NCBI GenBank assembly: GCA_913054055.1
Contig: CAJXIT010000141.1
Coordinates: forward strand, 1 to 8,654
Direction of reading: 5' to 3'
Origin: an uncultured Thalassolituus sp.
Lineage (GTDB): Bacteria > Pseudomonadota > Gammaproteobacteria > Pseudomonadales > Oceanobacteraceae
Length of the DNA stretch: 8,654 bases
Below the pieces are notes generated by a model, which worked only from the letters and a program-made list of their open reading frames with translations, was not told the DNA's origin and made no database searches. The first letter of the stretch is position 1. Each line of letters starts with the position of its first letter. Positions 6,723 through 8,654 of the stretch are shown one piece after another. Made by a program: the position numbers and the translations under genes.

Positions 6723-8099
6723 ATGAGCACAGGTACTGTTGTCCAAGTAATTGGCGCGGTTGTGGACGTTGAGTTTCCACATGATGCCGTACCTCAGGTA
6801 TATGACGCTCTAGAGATCAAAAGTGAAGGCTTGGTGCTGGAAGTTCAGCAGCAACTTGGTGGTGGTGTAGTTCGTACCATCGCTATGGGTTCTTCAGATG
6901 GTCTGCGTCGTGGCCTAGAGGTTGTAAACTCTGGTTCACCAATTACTGTTCCGGTTGGGTCTGCGACCCTAGGCCGTATTATGAACGTATTGGGTGAGCC
7001 TGTTGATGAAGCGGGCCCTATCGGTGAAGAAGATCGCTATGTGATCCACCGTGAAGCTCCTTCATACGAAGATCAGTCAAACACCACTGAACTTTTAGAG
7101 ACTGGTATCAAGGTTATCGACCTTGTATGTCCATTCGCTAAGGGTGGTAAAGTTGGTCTGTTTGGTGGTGCTGGTGTTGGTAAGACCGTTAACATGATGG
7201 AACTTATTAACAACATCGCTAAAGCACACTCTGGTTTATCAGTTTTCGCTGGTGTAGGTGAGCGTACTCGTGAGGGTAACGACTTCTACTACGAGATGGA
7301 AGATTCTGGCGTTCTAGATAAAGTGGCCATGGTATATGGTCAGATGAACGAGCCTCCAGGAAACCGTCTACGTGTGGCACTGACTGGTCTAACAATGGCT
7401 GAGAAGTTCCGTGACGAAGGTAAAGACGTTCTTTTCTTCGTAGATAACATCTATCGTTACACCTTGGCGGGTACTGAAGTATCTGCACTGCTAGGCCGTA
7501 TGCCATCAGCAGTAGGTTACCAGCCAACATTGGCTGAAGAGATGGGTGTACTTCAGGAGCGTATTACATCGACTAAGACAGGGTCTATTACCTCTGTTCA
7601 AGCCGTATACGTACCTGCGGATGACTTAACGGATCCATCACCAGCAACAACCTTCGCTCACTTAGACGCGACTGTTGTATTGTCACGTAACATTGCTTCT
7701 CTGGGTATTTACCCAGCGGTTGACCCATTGGATTCGACTTCACGTCAGCTTGATCCACAGGTTGTTGGCCAAGAGCATTACGATGTTGCTAACGGTGTTC
7801 AAACCGTACTTCAGCGCTACAAAGAGCTGAAAGATATTATTGCGATCCTAGGTATGGATGAATTATCTGATGAAGATAAGACAACTGTATTCCGTGCTCG
7901 TAAGATTGAAAAATATCTTTCACAGCCATTCTTCGTAGCAGAAGTATTCACCGGTTCTCCAGGTAAGTACGTTTCTCTTAAAGACACAATCCGTGGCTTC
8001 AAGGGCATTCTAGATGGTGAGTTCGATCACCTTCCAGAGCAAGCGTTCTACATGGTTGGTTCAATCGACGAAGCCGTTGAGAAAGCTAACAAAAAATAA
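6723..8099 (+). CDS. atpD: F1Fo ATP synthase subunit beta (catalytic)
   Basis: Beta carries the three catalytic sites for ATP synthesis or hydrolysis. It has 458 residues (E. coli 460). The P-loop GGAGVGKT lies at 148-155 (K154), the catalytic glutamate is E180 with R181 in GERTREGNDFY, and the Walker B aspartate is D241 in LFFVDNIYRYTLAG. Adenine-pocket Y330 precedes the signature PAVDPLDSTS (331-340). The DELSEED region that contacts gamma and epsilon reads DELSDED (379-385), a conservative Glu-to-Asp change. The start at 6723 has AGAGGA at 6711-6716 with a 6-nt spacer, 35 nt after atpG. The stop codon overlaps the first bases of the hairpin before atpC. Confidence 0.99.
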   Translation: MSTGTVVQVIGAVVDVEFPHDAVPQVYDALEIKSEGLVLEVQQQLGGGVVRTIAMGSSDGLRRGLEVVNSGSPITVPVGSATLGRIMNVLGEPVDEAGPIGEEDRYVIHREAPSYEDQSNTTELLETGIKVIDLVCPFAKGGKVGLFGGAGVGKTVNMMELINNIAKAHSGLSVFAGVGERTREGNDFYYEMEDSGVLDKVAMVYGQMNEPPGNRLRVALTGLTMAEKFRDEGKDVLFFVDNIYRYTLAGTEVSALLGRMPSAVGYQPTLAEEMGVLQERITSTKTGSITSVQAVYVPADDLTDPSPATTFAHLDATVVLSRNIASLGIYPAVDPLDSTSRQLDPQVVGQEHYDVANGVQTVLQRYKELKDIIAILGMDELSDEDKTTVFRARKIEKYLSQPFFVAEVFTGSPGKYVSLKDTIRGFKGILDGEFDHLPEQAFYMVGSIDEAVEKANKK

Positions 8100-8118
8100 C
8101 TAAATCTTTGATTTAGTT
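8098..8118 (+). promoter_or_regulatory. Perfect hairpin in the atpD-atpC gap
   Basis: AACTAAATC (8098-8106) and GATTTAGTT (8110-8118) form a perfect 9-bp stem with a TTT loop. The stem includes the last two bases of the atpD stop codon and ends one base before the AAGGAG of atpC (8120-8125). Ribosomes finishing atpD would melt it, so it could couple atpC translation to atpD; that role is inferred. It shares the CTAAATC/GATTTAG arms with the repeat before atpE. The stem is AT-rich and no T-run follows, so termination is unlikely. Confidence 0.55.
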
Positions 8119-8130
8119 TAAGGAGAACGG

Positions 8131-8559
8131 ATGGCAGCCATGACAGTACAGCTTGATATTGTAAGTGCAGAAAATAGCATCTTTTCTGGTCTTGTAGCAC
8201 ACCTACAAGTAACTGGTTCAGAAGGTGATTTAGGTGTTATGCCTGGTCACGCTCCTCTGCTTACTAATATCAAGCCTGGCATGGCGCGCATCGTCAAGCA
8301 AGATGGAAGCGAAGAAGTGTTTTACCTTTCGGGTGGTATCCTGGAAGTACAACCTTCTTCAATTTCAGTATTGGCTGACGTCGTTATGCGTGCCGATGAG
8401 ATTGACGAGCAAGCAGCTGCAGAAGCTAAGAGCCGTGCCGAAGCCTCAATGGCGGGTGCTGGTGCTGACTTCAACTATGCAGCAGCAGCGGTTGAGCTAG
8501 CTCAAGCAGTTGCTCAGCTACGCGTTGTCGAGACCATCAAGAAGAACATTGCCAGATAA
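8131..8559 (+). CDS. atpC: F1Fo ATP synthase subunit epsilon
   Basis: Epsilon binds gamma and the c-ring, and its C-terminal helices can restrain ATP hydrolysis. It has 142 residues (E. coli 139). The N-terminal beta-sandwich (about 1-87) contains the conserved GSEGDLGVMPGHAPL (29-43) and FYLSGGILEVQP (64-75). The C-terminal two-helix domain spans about 88-141, ending in AVAQLRVVETIKKNIAR. The first ATG (8131) is chosen because AAGGAG is 5 nt upstream; a second ATG at codon 4 (8140) would have a 14-nt spacer. It is the last gene of the operon and is followed by a strong terminator. Confidence 0.98.
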   Translation: MAAMTVQLDIVSAENSIFSGLVAHLQVTGSEGDLGVMPGHAPLLTNIKPGMARIVKQDGSEEVFYLSGGILEVQPSSISVLADVVMRADEIDEQAAAEAKSRAEASMAGAGADFNYAAAAVELAQAVAQLRVVETIKKNIAR

Positions 8560-8574
8560 GGTTATTGTTTGATG

Positions 8575-8612
8575 AAAAAAAGCGTTCACTTAGGTGAGCG
8601 CTTTTTTGTTTT
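8575..8612 (+). terminator. Intrinsic terminator of the atp operon
   Basis: AGCGTTCAC (8581-8589) pairs with GTGAGCGCT (8594-8602) around a TTAG loop, with one G-U wobble. The A-run before it pairs with the T-run after it, extending the stem to about 14 bp, and TTTTTTGTTTTT follows. It starts 15 nt after the atpC stop. The A-run on the other side makes it usable from the opposite strand as well, which would suit a convergent gene to the right. Confidence 0.93.
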
Positions 8613-8654
8613 TAGGGCTTTGTTATCACAGCTTTATATTTTGGCCACCAGCTT

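Noticed and set aside
8234..8500. 88-codon + strand frame inside atpC
   Set aside because: It lies out of frame within a well-conserved epsilon gene and encodes nothing recognisable.
8623..8630. TTATCACA as a DnaA box near the origin-linked genes
   Set aside because: It is one base short of TTATCCACA and is isolated, with no cluster of boxes or AT-rich unwinding region.

Overview
This window is an ordinary chromosomal housekeeping region of a gammaproteobacterium. It holds the 3' end of parA, all of parB, and the complete F1Fo ATP synthase operon atpIBEFHAGDC, all on the + strand. The gene order, the subunit lengths and the protein sequences (for example an 83-residue c subunit and a 142-residue epsilon that begins MAAM) most resemble Shewanella or a close marine relative. 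That placement rests on recalled family sequences, not on a search.

Bases 1-1431 carry the chromosome-partitioning pair. ParA is cut by the left edge, so its Walker A region is missing. ParB is whole and starts 13 nt after parA. A terminator-like hairpin (1492-1530) follows parB. A 224-nt gap then holds a plausible sigma-70 promoter (1543-1570) and an approximately 80-nt leader for the atp operon.

Bases 1656-8559 hold nine atp genes in the canonical order. They are separated by 12-66 nt, and each has a recognisable Shine-Dalgarno sequence. AtpI is the accessory membrane protein. AtpB, AtpE and AtpF form the Fo sector (a, c, b), and AtpH, AtpA, AtpG, AtpD and AtpC form F1 (delta, alpha, gamma, beta, epsilon). 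Proton flow through a/c turns the c-ring and gamma-epsilon shaft, which drives ATP synthesis at the alpha3beta3 head; b2-delta is the stator. All key residues checked are present, and the c subunit lacks sodium-binding ligands, so a proton-driven enzyme is expected. A strong intrinsic terminator (8575-8612) closes the operon, and about 40 nt of unassigned sequence follow.

I found no mobile element, CRISPR array, RNA gene, frameshift or new gene system. The sequence features most worth a second look are small hairpins between genes: a matching CTAAATC/GATTTAG inverted repeat ahead of both atpE and atpC, and a perfect 8-bp hairpin between atpA and atpG.
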